From NCBI GenBank assembly GCA_034769895.1, contig CM068373.1, positions 26,912,120 to 26,976,119 on the forward strand: a stretch of DNA of 64,000 nucleotides, given 5' to 3'. The notes under the pieces were generated by a model that saw nothing but the letters and a program-made list of their open reading frames with translations, was not told the origin of the DNA and searched no databases. This DNA is from Magicicada septendecula. Its lineage: Eukaryota; Arthropoda; Insecta; Hemiptera; Cicadidae. A program made the translations under genes and the position numbers. Below, piece by piece: positions 55,161-64,000 of this stretch (the first letter of the stretch is position 1; every line of letters begins with the position of its first letter).

Positions 55161-56250
55161 AGACCGCATTAATAAGTTAATGCGGTCTTGAATTTCTTGG
55201 ACTTATCTGTACGAAAAGAGAATAATTCTTTAACCTATAAGGTCTATAGAAAACCAACGACCACAGACATGGTTATCAACGCTCATTCATATCACCCTGA
55301 CACTCAGAAATTGGCTCCTTTTAATGCCTTTATACACAGATTATTGAGTACACCTTTATGTAGTAATGACTATCAAGAGGAGATAAATACCATTAAATAT
55401 ATAGCTATAAATAATGGGTATAAAGTTGACATAGTTGACAAGCTTATACGTAAACACAAATACAAAATGAAAAATAAAAATAAAGCAAAAATCGACAAGG
55501 ACAAGAACTATTATGTCACAGCAGAATACACCAATGTAAGGCCTAATATACTTACCAATGAATTCAAAAAACTTAATATTAACGTCTCGTTTCGAACAAA
55601 CAACAATCTAAAAAATATATTTAAACTAAGACCACCTAGAACAATGGAAAACAATTCAGGAGTATATAAGATACAATGTAGTGACTGCGACAAGTTCTAT
55701 ATCGGCCAAACTGGGCGTAAATTTTTAGAAAGATTTAAAGAACATATGCCGAAAAGGTACATTGGTAATTTGAAGTCGACATTCGCCATGCATCTTGTAA
55801 ATGAAAACCACAGTTACACTAGTTTCACAGATAATTTAGTACCCTTACACATATGTAGCAAAGACAAACTCATGGATGCTCTAGAAGAATTCGAAATTTA
55901 CAGAGCTTCCAAAATTAATAACAAGTGTTTACTCAATGACCAACTCCTTTTTAAATCCAATATATTATACGACACAGTAATGAAGATAAATAATGAACTT
56001 TGAAGCCCACTCAGTTGTGTGTTGACAATAGTACAGTGCGCACTGCTACGAGATATTATGTCGGTGTTAATCGTATTGACTTGTACATTTGTGTTATGTT
56101 GTTTAATTAATTATTGTTTTTTACTTTCACTAACGAGCCCTAGAAAATAGGAGGAAGTTTACAATATACCTGATGACGAAAGTTTACTTTCGAAACATGT
56201 AGTGATACATATTGAAAAACTACAAGACCGCAAGGCGGACTATAAGGTAT
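55161..56250 (+). mobile_element. Penelope-like element, 5'-truncated 3' end
   Basis: Contains the RT thumb and GIY-YIG ORF (55188-56003) and, after the stop, CTGATGACGAAAG-TTTA-CTTTCGAAAC at 56170-56196. At the 5' border AGACCGCATTAA (55161-55172) is the exact inverse of TTAATGCGGTCT (55177-55188), a 12-bp stem with a 4-base loop, consistent with a small terminal inversion during insertion. GACCGCAAGGCGG follows near the 3' border. Confidence 0.8.
55188..56003 (+). pseudogene. Penelope-like RT thumb plus GIY-YIG endonuclease
   Basis: 271 codons open to the stop. Residues 1-60 (NFLDLSVRKENNSLTYKVYR, KPTTTDMVINAHSYHP) are the RT C-terminal region of PLEs. A KR-rich linker follows, then at ~160-210 SGVYKIQCSDCDKFYIGQTG and RKFLERFKEH, with GVY, CxxC, YIGQTGR and the RxxEH core intact. 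The C-terminal DALEEFEIYRASKINN resembles 2128-2832. The catalytic palm is absent. The listed frame begins at TTG; codons upstream (N-A-V) belong to it back to the inverted segment. It is a truncated copy, but the endonuclease itself has no stop. Confidence 0.88.
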
Positions 56251-56449
56251 TTATATTTACATAAATTTACGAAAATTTACCTACTTGTACTGATTTGAAA
56301 ATCAGCGCGCGCTCTTTCATTTCTATCCACAGAATTGTATAATTTTTAATGGTAACGTAGATTTACGTTTACGCGTTCTTAAAATTGCGCTTTACCTAAA
56401 GTAACATATGTACGTTAGGTACCAACAGAATAGCGTTTCATCTATCGAA

Positions 56450-57235
56450 CATGGCGTGAAATAAAAATATGATCACTTAGAAGGGTATCAGTTTATATCA
56501 ACTTCACCAACAGAAAAGTAAATCCAGTAGTGGTTTATATTAATGGGTTGAAAGTTCCATATGCTAACACAGCAAAGTATCTAGGTATGACGCTGGATAC
56601 AAAATTTAAGAAAAAAGAAGCACGAACTCAACATAAAATACAGAAAAATGTACTGCCTGTTGTTAGGGAGAAACTCGCAACTAACTGTTGAAAACAAACT
56701 GCTGTTGTACGAACACGTTCTGAAGCCTGTGTGGACTTACGGAAATCAGCTGTAGGGCTGCACAAAGAAAACAAACTTAGAAAATATACAAACCTTTCAG
56801 AACAAAGCACTCTGAAGCATAGTGAATGCCCCTTGGTATATAAGGAACGACAACCTACATAGAGACCTCAGCGCAGAATATGTCAGCAAAATAGTAACAA
56901 AATATGCAGACAAACGTGATCAGAGGATTCAGATCCACGATAACACAATAATGTGACACGTGGTGGAAAAAGCTCCACACTTACTGATGCGATTTAAAAG
57001 ACAAAACCCACATGATGTGTTATCGCAATAGAAAGCAATCAATATTTATAGATCTATAAAACTCTAAGTGAGAGAAAGACAGAATAATCTTGGGATTAGG
57101 CACTGGGCTTCACCCCAACACCCGTGAAGGAAACATGAAGGAGAAGCTAATGGATGAGCTTGCTCAGTTGTAGCATTAAGGGAGGTGTTTTAGTGGGTTA
57201 GAGTCCCACACTACTACAGTACGGGACTTAGCAAT
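56450..57235 (+). pseudogene. Jockey-type LINE 3' fragment
   Basis: Readings INFTNRKVNPVVVYINGLKV, PYANTAKYLGMTLDTKFKKK, then frame-shifted remnants near 56700-56870 corresponding to YVLKPVWTYG.QLWGCTKKTN and NAPWYIRNDNLHRDL. These match the FTNRK ... AKYLGMTLD ... LKPIWTYGIQLWG ... WYIRNxxLHRDL order after the palm in Jockey-clade proteins. The 3' UTR continues to ~57235 (GAGTCCCACACTAC). Confidence 0.75.
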
Positions 57236-58199
57236 ATAAGCTTCGAGGTTACGCAATAGTAACAGCTTTTCCCCGCCCCTCGCCCTCCAGCATTGTCGCA
57301 CGTTACACTTGGTTATGCGTAGTCAATGGCGGGGAGATCGGGGAGTGAAGCGACATGGCAGTCGCCTCGAAGCTTATATTGATACGTCTCACATTATAGT
57401 AACTACGGGTTTCTTAGTGTCAATAGAGATTTTCAACTACCCTCGAAGAAAACTTAGAAGGGCGTGGGTGACATACATACGCCAAAACGCCATACTATAA
57501 GGATCTGAAGACAATGTTCACGTTGCCGGGTCCTCATAAGAGATACACCTAGGTCTAAAAAGTATCTGTAAGTGCTGATCACGTTGTCTAAGTTTGACAT
57601 TGTTGATCGTGTTTAGACTGGATCATTGTATATTACTTAATGTTTTGCTACGCGGTCTAAAACTGACTAGAAGTGTGTATAACTTTCTACAAGTGTAACA
57701 CAAATCGCGTAGCTGATAAATTAATTATTTATCCAGTTATTGCAGAGAGAGACACACACACACAGAGTCGCTGGACTTGATCCGCGCTACACTTTGGACA
57801 AGTAATTAGTGTGCCTGGGGATGTAATTAAGGGAGTCCCCCCCCCCTGTTGAATGCGACAAACTTTGCTCGGCAAAACTTAATTGAATTGATAACGCGTT
57901 TGATGTAGTAACTGTTCTATTTATAGGGTACATTGTGCTATTCAGAGTGTTTCCAAATTATGGTACCAAACTTCGGGGAATAATTCAACTCAATAAACTG
58001 ACGGAATAATGTTTAATTAAATTTGCCGAAAAATTCTCCATTTTTAGTCTTTTTATGGTTTTAAAAATAATTAATTTATGCTGAAATGAGTGAGATGTAG
58101 AGTTAAAATTTGGGATGCACAATAGGCCTACGTTTACCATTCCTCATAACAATAAAACAAACAAAATGTTACCTTAATTTTTTACTTCCATGTTCCATG
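57236..58199. other. No recognisable gene
   Basis: Short CA and C runs near 57750 and 57839. The ORF at 57309-57500 has no recognised domain. Confidence 0.4.
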
Positions 58200-58311
58200 T
58201 TCCATGTTCCATAATGGAAGTATGGTGATGGCGAAAGAAATCGTGTTCGAGATACGGGCTGATTCTGATATTACTACCCTCAAAACATGAAGAAAAATCA
58301 TTTTTCGAAAA

Positions 58312-58355
<44 letters not shown>

Positions 58356-59150
58356 CATTTTTTCTATGGCTAACGAGAACTGCCGCAAATTCAAACAGAA
58401 TCAATTAATGTTTTGCATACGTGCCTCAATTGTAGAGGACTCAAGGCCTGTTGATTTTGGTAAAGATCGGTTAAGGGAAAGGGGTAGTTTACCAGCGACA
58501 TTTTACGTTTTAACAAGAGTAATTTTTTCTATTACTAACGATAACTGCCGTAAATTCAAACAGAATCAAATAAGTTTTTGCATGTACGCTTGAGTTGCAG
58601 AGGACTCAAGGCTTATTCATTTTGGTGAAGATACATTAAGGGGAAAGGGTAGTTTACCTGCAATGTTTTATTTTTTAACAAGAGTAAAGATCTTAACTTT
58701 GATAAATATGCGTAAAGTATCCTGAAAAGAAGGTCATAATAATCCACTGTAGAAAGGTAGATGAAATATCTATAAATTAAAAGGGTTGATGAAGGGTGAG
58801 GGGGTAATTTTTTATAAATGAAAATGATAGTGGAAGGGGAGGTGATAATGTTTTATATGTACTAAGTTATTGGCAACAAAGAAGTAGTTTGTTGTTGAAA
58901 TTCCTTCCGGGTTGTTTGGCCGTAGTCCAATGTTTTCTGCAAAACCAGACGTTTCGGCAGTGGATCGACTGCCATCATCAGTGAAAATCGAGTGCGCTAA
59001 CGTGAGGTGGTATACGTTAGTGACCACAGTAGTGTGGTAAAGGCAGAAGGCAGAAGTAGTTTCTACGGAAATATTTCATTTCAAAAATTATTTTAAATAT
59101 AAATCTTAGAACATGGAAGTCATGTATGGTTCTCCATACCGATATTTTTT
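58200..59150. repeat. Dispersed ~0.9-kb repeat, copy B
   Basis: Partner of 52800-53640. Here the ACTGCC-containing block is duplicated in tandem (58355-58514 and 58515-58685), and the (GT)n run is short (58313-58353). The motif at 58951-58981 (minus) is CTGATGATGGCAGT-CGATCC-ACTGCCGAAAC, with a perfect 6-bp stem. Copy A has lost part of this stem. Confidence 0.85.
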
Positions 59151-59262
59151 AATGGCGGCTGATTGAAAACTTAATTCTACATTTTACAAGACATGTTTCT
59201 AGATTAAGACACATCGGCGACTGACTCTGGGCTATGTGGTTGTGCGCCGCAGAGACGTGCCA

Positions 59263-59440
59263 CATCGAATCTGAATTCCCGACCTGTATTCTGGAGCTCA
59301 ATAAATCATCGAATCTGAATTCCCGACCTGTATTCTGGAGCTCAATAAATCATCGAATCTGAATTCCCGACCTGTATTCTGGAACTCAATAAATCATCGA
59401 ATCTGAATTCCCGACCTGTATTCTGGAGCTCAATAAATCA
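59263..59440. repeat. 44-bp tandem repeat, 4 copies
   Basis: CATCGAATCTGAATTCCCG starts at 59263, 59307, 59351 and 59395, with one base change. Each unit ends CTCAATAAAT, with an AATAAA hexamer. The preceding CTGGGCTATGTGGTTGTGCG resembles 36585-36610, the 3' flank of the interrupted Jockey-like element. Confidence 0.95.
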
Positions 59441-60010
59441 GTGTTATTTTTTATGCGTTGTTGGAGACTTGTCCCGGAGGACAAGACTCGGGCTGATATA
59501 GGGCAAGCCTTCTTCAGCCGGATGGAAGATTGAGAGGAGTCGCACCCTAGGGTGGACCGGTGGCGGAGAAGGTGGAGGGAATCAGGAGAGAGTGTGGTGT
59601 GTGGATGTGTATCTGTGTGTTTATGTAGTGTGTAGAGCCAAATGGGTGATGGAAGAGGCAGATGTGAGTGCTTTAATAAAAACAAGTTATTATGGACAGC
59701 CAAGAAAACTTCTGAATAAGTACTATTTGGACACGGCCCGTGGCGAACCAATAACGTCACGCCTTCTTGTGATTGGCTGGTGGTGTTAAACAACTTTGTG
59801 GGGACTCCAGAGTGTATATGTAAGGAGTCCTTACTAGGGTCGCTAGCTTTAGGCACAGTACTGTGGTTCACTGACCGAAAACCTGTGTCAGTGTTTTTTC
59901 AGTCATTTAGCACCGAAGATGACCGAAACATCGAAGGTACGGCTGAAACGTTTGCATGAAGCAACATCGTTTGCCACGGCCTCATAGCCTGGCAACCTTG
60001 ACGCTGGCCA
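59441..60010. other. Repeat-derived sequence, no gene
   Basis: 59735-59800 (GTGGCGAACCAATAACG, GATTGGCTGGTGGTGTTAAA) resembles the inverse of 36510-36575, so it is probably a relic of the same 3' flank. 59910-59940 (GAAGATGACCGAAACATCG, GGCTGAAACG) resembles the PLE-end motif. The long minus ORF at 59386-59871 crosses the tandem array and is rejected. Confidence 0.5.
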
Positions 60011-60090
60011 AAGAAAGAGCATATTACACAAAGAAAGATCATATTACACAAAGAAAGATCATATTACACAAAGAAAGATCAAATTACACA
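60011..60090. repeat. 20-bp tandem repeat, 4 copies
   Basis: AAGAAAGATCATATTACACA with single-base variants, followed by AAAAAAGTTTG. Confidence 0.95.
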
Positions 60091-60094
60091 AAAA

Positions 60095-60540
60095 AGTTTG
60101 TTTTTTTTTTGTTAGGCAACTTAATTACTGCTGGCGCCGCCTCTTGACATCCTAGCTTCCACTGGCGCCGGTCTAAATAGTCCTGTTCTGTAGGTCCTCT
60201 TCCATTCATTGCATCTTCAACGTCCATTTTCCAGTAATGTTTAGGTTTTCCTTTTTTGCTTCTAGAGAGTGGAGTCCATTCCCATACCTTCCTTAGCCAT
60301 CTCTCATCCGGCATTCTTTTTAGGTGCCCAAACCAATTCAGTATTCTTGCTTCTATAATGTCAAGGTCGAATCCCATCGCTTGTCTTATCTCTACATTTC
60401 TCACTCTATCTAGACTTGTTAGTCAATACCACCTCCGCCAGTAATCCATCTCCATAGCTCTTATTATGGATTTATTTCTTTTATTAATTTCCCACAGTTC
60501 TGCTCCATATAGACTTATACTTCTACACAAAAAGTACTTT
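60095..60540 (-). pseudogene. LINE reverse transcriptase C-terminal tail
   Basis: The minus-strand reading in 60084-60404: VEIRQAMGFDLDIIEARILN, WFGHLKRMPDERWLRKVW, EWTPLSRSKKGKPKHYW and DAMNGRGPTEQDYLDRRQW. This is the tail of an endonuclease/RT LINE (IR..M.....I...L.WFGHLKRM...R.....). Upstream pieces (SISLYGAELWEINKRN) extend to ~60535. It ends at a poly(A)-like run (minus strand) near 60105. Confidence 0.8.
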
Positions 60541-61225
60541 CTTAATTCTTAATCCAACAGACTATTGGTCATGTAATTCGGATAAGAAATAACAGTCATC
60601 ACATTTCTTTCCCAACAAAGCATTTACCCTATTTTGCTGATACGAACTATGAATTGTTTTGCACTGATAAAAGTTTAAAGAATCTAGATTTTTTTTTGTA
60701 TCTGCATCAAGAACCAGACTGCAGCAAAAAGTGTTTAAATATTTATAATATTTTGTAGTTTTAAGGTGTATTTTTCGACGTCACAATTATTTTTAAATAC
60801 TTGTATCCATTGCAGTAACGATTTTCTTCCCATCATGTTGAATAATATTTTATTGTGTTCGTCCAACATAGAAATATCTGTTTCTCCCACGTTCAAGTAA
60901 ATATCAATATAGGCTCCATTTTTCTTTAATTTAAATTTACATTATAATGATTATTAAACTTTAATTAAAAAATTTTAATTTCATTTTAATTCTGAATTTT
61001 ACCATATACTTTAGAAATACTGTAAGAATCCAGACGTTTCTCTCAGCGTTTATTAACTTGGCAGTACAAAATTAATTTTACCAAAGTAAACTTGGATAAG
61101 TCGGTAAGTGTTTTAGTTCTGAATGTGCTTTCCACCTCAATACAGGTATTTAATTTATCCATCAAATAAAACAGGAAATTTCCTGAGTAATCTAAGAATC
61201 AATTTCTCTATTTTAAACATAATTA
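60541..61225. other. No recognisable gene
   Basis: AT-rich; nothing recognised. Confidence 0.4.
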
Positions 61226-61228
61226 ACA

Positions 61229-61430
61229 TTGTTGCACACCACTATAAATAAAAATTCCCGATTAGCGCTTTCAAGCTTTACAGCTCATCATCAGATCGAA
61301 GATATTTCCGACATAGCCTATAATCATATATCCGAGCATATGAGCATATTTCCTATCTCATGATGAGCTGTGAAGCTTGAAAGCGTTACTCGACAATTTT
61401 TATTTATAGTGGTGTGCTACAGTGTCACTT
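61229..61430. repeat. Foldback repeat with CTGATGATGAGC motif
   Basis: 61229-61297 (CACACCACTATAAATAAAAA, GCTTTCAAGCTTTACAGCTC) is inverted at about 61355-61430. Each arm contains GATGATGAGCT-GTAA-AGCTTGAAAGC or its diverged version (61268-61294 minus, 61359-61384 plus). Layout is the same as at 15960-16275. Confidence 0.8.
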
Positions 61431-62205
61431 TTCTTTGTTATTATAACCACTAACAGAACTTTATTAATTAAATGTTCTGTATTTTAGTACTTACTGACCA
61501 TCCGAATTACATAAACCGTTTATTTAAAAAAATATTAATTTGTTCATTATTGAATTTGTCTATATTTTATTCACACTTTTGGTGTCTTGAAAAATATTTT
61601 ACTAAAAAATAAAAATGTTGGCTAATTGAAAAAGAGAGTATCATATATGTATTGTTAAAAACTGTAAATTTGATTTAATGAAAGTAAGAATCAAAATTTA
61701 AATTAAAGATTTTATTCATTTCCGCAGCTCTGTTTTGTTTTCAAAGCTCAGTATTACTCAGTAAACTCCAAGATAGTATGCGGTATCGTACGTACGGCAG
61801 GGAGAAATTCATTTCCTGCAGCAAACAGTTGTTATTAAATCAGCAGAGCGGCTTATAAATAAACAGAACACGAAATACAGACGGCGGCGGCTCCTCACAC
61901 TACCCGCCCAGTGTCTGATGCTTTCACAAATCACCAGAAATGCCTCAATTACGTGTAGCTACATACATATTTAGCCAAATAGATACGCTTATTAATTTGT
62001 AATCAAGCACAATTTAAAGCCAACTAAGAGGTAGTTTCTTAAGCGGAGTCGGATGACCCTATCTTTTCCATGTTAATTTGAGCAAATTTAGAGTGGCAGA
62101 ATGAACTTGAACGGGTGCGCACCCAAATCCGCGTACGGTTCATATGCAAATTTTGACATTTTAACTTCTTAATGATCTCGCAAGAGTGATAGTTTTACCT
62201 TTTTA
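61431..62205. other. No recognisable gene
   Basis: AT-rich; nothing recognised. Confidence 0.4.
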
Positions 62206-62209
62206 ATAT

Positions 62210-62236
62210 CTGATGATGGAGCATAAGCTCTGAAAC
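62210..62236 (+). other. CTGATGA-hairpin-GAAAC motif
   Basis: CTGATGATG-GAGC-ATAA-GCTC-TGAAAC: a 4-bp perfect stem between CTGATGA and GAAAC, as at the PLE and foldback loci. No coding sequence adjoins it. Confidence 0.6.
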
Positions 62237-62629
62237 GCGTCATAGACGAAGCACAAGAAATCACACGGCGGATAATTTAAGGTAAATAATTTATAAATTT
62301 AGGTACATTTTTCTCAAAAAGTGTAAAAGATAGAGATGTATTTGCTTTTTTAGTTTAAAGATCATACTATTCTATACATTTTAAACAGAAGTTTTTTTTA
62401 TAATAATTTTAGGACAAAATTTATGAATTTTTAAATATTATGTTACAAAAAGTAAAAAAATATAAGTAATTTTTACATTATTTATTAAAGTAATGAAAAT
62501 TTTACAAATCCCTCTGTTTAAAATGTAAATCTAAGCAGAGGAAACAAACTTACGGCTTCTGAGAAAAGTGTACCTTTAACTGAAAAATTACATTTTTCAG
62601 GAGACGCATTTAAAATAGACCTTACCCTA

Positions 62630-63350
62630 CATGCTATTGTTCTTATAAAAACTGTCTTACTTTAATGCATCTCTGCTCCATATGAGGGGTTATCTGGGTC
62701 CTCCTGCTCTTCAAATGCATTTTCGAACTTTCTTTTGGCTAATGTGATTCTCTGACGACACTTTTTCTGTATTTCTTGAATCGCCTTTTAGGCTTTCTTG
62801 GTTCTCGCGTCATTCAATTCTTTCATTGTCTTTATACAGTTTGTGCCAGGAAAATTCCTGTTTTTTTTTTTTTTTAATTTTGATATATTTCCTTTATTAA
62901 AAGAGGCAACAGCTTTATAAACTCCTAACTCTAAAGTTGTTTTCTTAACAAAGGTCCTCCAATTGTTTTACCGTCGGATAGAGTTGTTCTGCTCATTTTG
63001 GTTTTCAGTTTCCTAAGACGGCTGCCCATAAGTTTTTGTACATAGCCAACACACTTTAATTTTTTAATTAAAATTCTGGGCCATATGGTTTTGCAGTTAC
63101 TACAGTTTGGTAGGAAGCACTGTCTCCTCCACCAAGATTATATTTATAGGGCAGATTTACAGACTGTTTTGCTGAGGGAGTTTTGTAGCCATAAAATTTT
63201 AAGTGGACGCTCTCATAAAAATGTCCATAAAATGTGGTATACTGCATCGAATTACATAAACTTGGTATTAAATTGAAGCTAAAGATGTGTAGAATAAGGA
63301 AAGATGAAAACCGAAAATCGATTTTTTTTTTTACCAATTCGACTCCCATT
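62630..63350 (-). pseudogene. Mutator-like transposase gene, decayed
   Basis: The minus-strand reading from high to low coordinate: YKYNLGGGDSASYQTVVTAK, PYGPEF, a frame shift, KLKCVGYVQKLMGSRLRKLK, LSDGKTIGG, another shift, TTLELGVYKAVASFNKGN, then NCIKTMKELNDARTKKA, a stop, KAIQEIQKKCRQRITLAKRK and FEEQEDPDNPSYGAEMH before a terminal stop. GDGDS...SYK..., CVGHVQKRxGTxLRKLK and a C-terminal DPDNPSYGAG are familiar from Mutator-like transposases abundant in insect and Hydra genomes. The catalytic centre appears deleted between GKTIGG and LELGVY. Confidence 0.6.
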
Positions 63351-63418
63351 AAATGTTTAGTAGTTGTGGTCGCCTAAACCCAAAAACATTTATCACTAAC
63401 TTGTAATAACATACTTAC

Positions 63419-63561
63419 GCTTTATCTGGTTCCTTTACCACAATTCTTTGCATTGCTTCTTCTCCTTTGCTGTTTTGGCCGTGTCTTATTTTGTCCTGCC
63501 CTGTCGTCCTAAGTCTTAGAACAATTGAAATCAGCGTTACTTCTTTAATGCTCCGTTTCAT
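63419..63561 (-). pseudogene. Possible first exon upstream of the Mutator-like gene
   Basis: From ATG at 63561: MKRSIKEVTLISIVLRLRT then GQDKIRHGQNSKGEE and VVKEPDKA, followed by a consensus donor GTAAGT at 63418. It could be a spliced 5' exon of the pseudogene, but no matching acceptor was established and the frame closes just after the donor. Confidence 0.3.
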
Positions 63562-63584
63562 ATTTAACAACAGCTAGGATTTAT

Positions 63585-64000
63585 TTAAAGATAGATATAT
63601 TTTACGATAGAAGAATTCGTATTTCCTATTTGCAACTAAAGACATACGTGTGGAGTGTTGTCCTATACGGAAGTGAACCTTGGACAATTGGAGAAAGTGA
63701 CAAGAAAAGACTCCAAGTATTTGAGACCTGGTGCTACCGAAGAATATTCAAGGTAAGCTGGAGGGAGAAGATAACGAATGTGGAAGTCTTTAGAAGAGCT
63801 TAGGAGGAGACGAGCTTTCTACGAAATTTAAAAGGCAGAAGAGGTAATTTTATAGGGCATATGCTACGACATAATGGATTGGTTAAGGGAATAATAGAAG
63901 GAACAATTGAAGGGAAGAATCACAGAGGACGACCCCGTTTAGACGACACGAAACAGCTTATGGTCGATATGAATGCACATCATATTGTGAGTTGAAAAGA
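63585..64000 (+). pseudogene. LINE reverse transcriptase C-terminal tail, cut by window edge
   Basis: The reading contains TYVWSVVLYGSEPWTIGESD, KKRLQVFETWCYRRIFKVSW, REKITNVEVFRRA, then after a stop NLKGRRGNFIGHMLRHNGLV and EGKNHRGRPRLDDTKQL. This is the standard tail (YGSEPWT...FExWCYRRxxKxSW...GHxxRHN...GRPRxxxxxQ) of endonuclease/RT LINEs. One in-frame stop. Confidence 0.8.

Noticed and set aside
59386..59871. 161-codon minus ORF
   Set aside because: It crosses the 44-bp tandem array and has no recognisable domain.

Overview
The window looks like intergenic DNA from a large, AT-rich, transposon-laden insect genome. The evidence is the mix of Jockey-type and endonuclease/RT-type LINEs, Penelope-like elements with GIY-YIG domains, mariner, pogo/Tigger-like and hAT-like DNA transposons, and the spliced genes inside the transposons. 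The style of the decayed LINE tails suggests an orthopteroid insect such as a cockroach or termite, but this is inference only. No tRNA, rRNA or clearly single-copy host gene was found. The best candidate for a non-transposon gene is a 160-residue basic ORF at 5361-5843.

Left part (1-15 kb). An LTR-like repeat touches the left edge. A Penelope-like element (PLE) with inverted ends lies at 2096-3065 and a hAT-like MITE at 3699-4263. Next come the bZIP-like ORF with cAMP-response-element palindromes upstream, and a 23-copy 80/74-bp minisatellite (6905-8765). A decayed conserved insect multicopy gene follows (9400-10133 plus 13336-13600, minus strand), split by a 3.2-kb Sola-like DNA transposon (10138-13335) with a perfect 4-bp target duplication. 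A deleted pogo/Tigger-like element sits at 13754-14414.

Middle (15-36 kb). Foldback repeats (15960-16275, 16990-17455, 31838-32275), many 3' LINE tails that end in trinucleotide microsatellites, a mariner relic, three LTR-like repeats (one carrying a ~737-bp insertion) and a perfect 86-bp palindrome.

Right-centre (36.5-46 kb). A decayed GC-rich Jockey-like element (36480-38812 and 43694-46030, minus strand) is interrupted by a second Jockey-like element (38819-43687). The inserted copy has both ORFs open: ORF1 (gag-like, 527 residues) and ORF2 (endonuclease plus reverse transcriptase, 898 residues). It is flanked by a 6-bp duplication and is the only potentially autonomous element here.

Right part (46-64 kb). 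A 57-bp minisatellite, another LTR-like repeat, a 5'-truncated LINE with poly(A) and a 12-bp target duplication, more LINE debris, two copies of a ~1-kb repeat with (GT)n, a PLE 3' end (55161-56250), short tandem arrays, a decayed Mutator-like transposase (62630-63561) and a LINE tail running off the right edge.

The theme that links many unannotated parts is a recurring CTGATGA-hairpin-GAAA(C) motif, resembling a hammerhead-ribozyme core, found at PLE ends and in foldback repeats.
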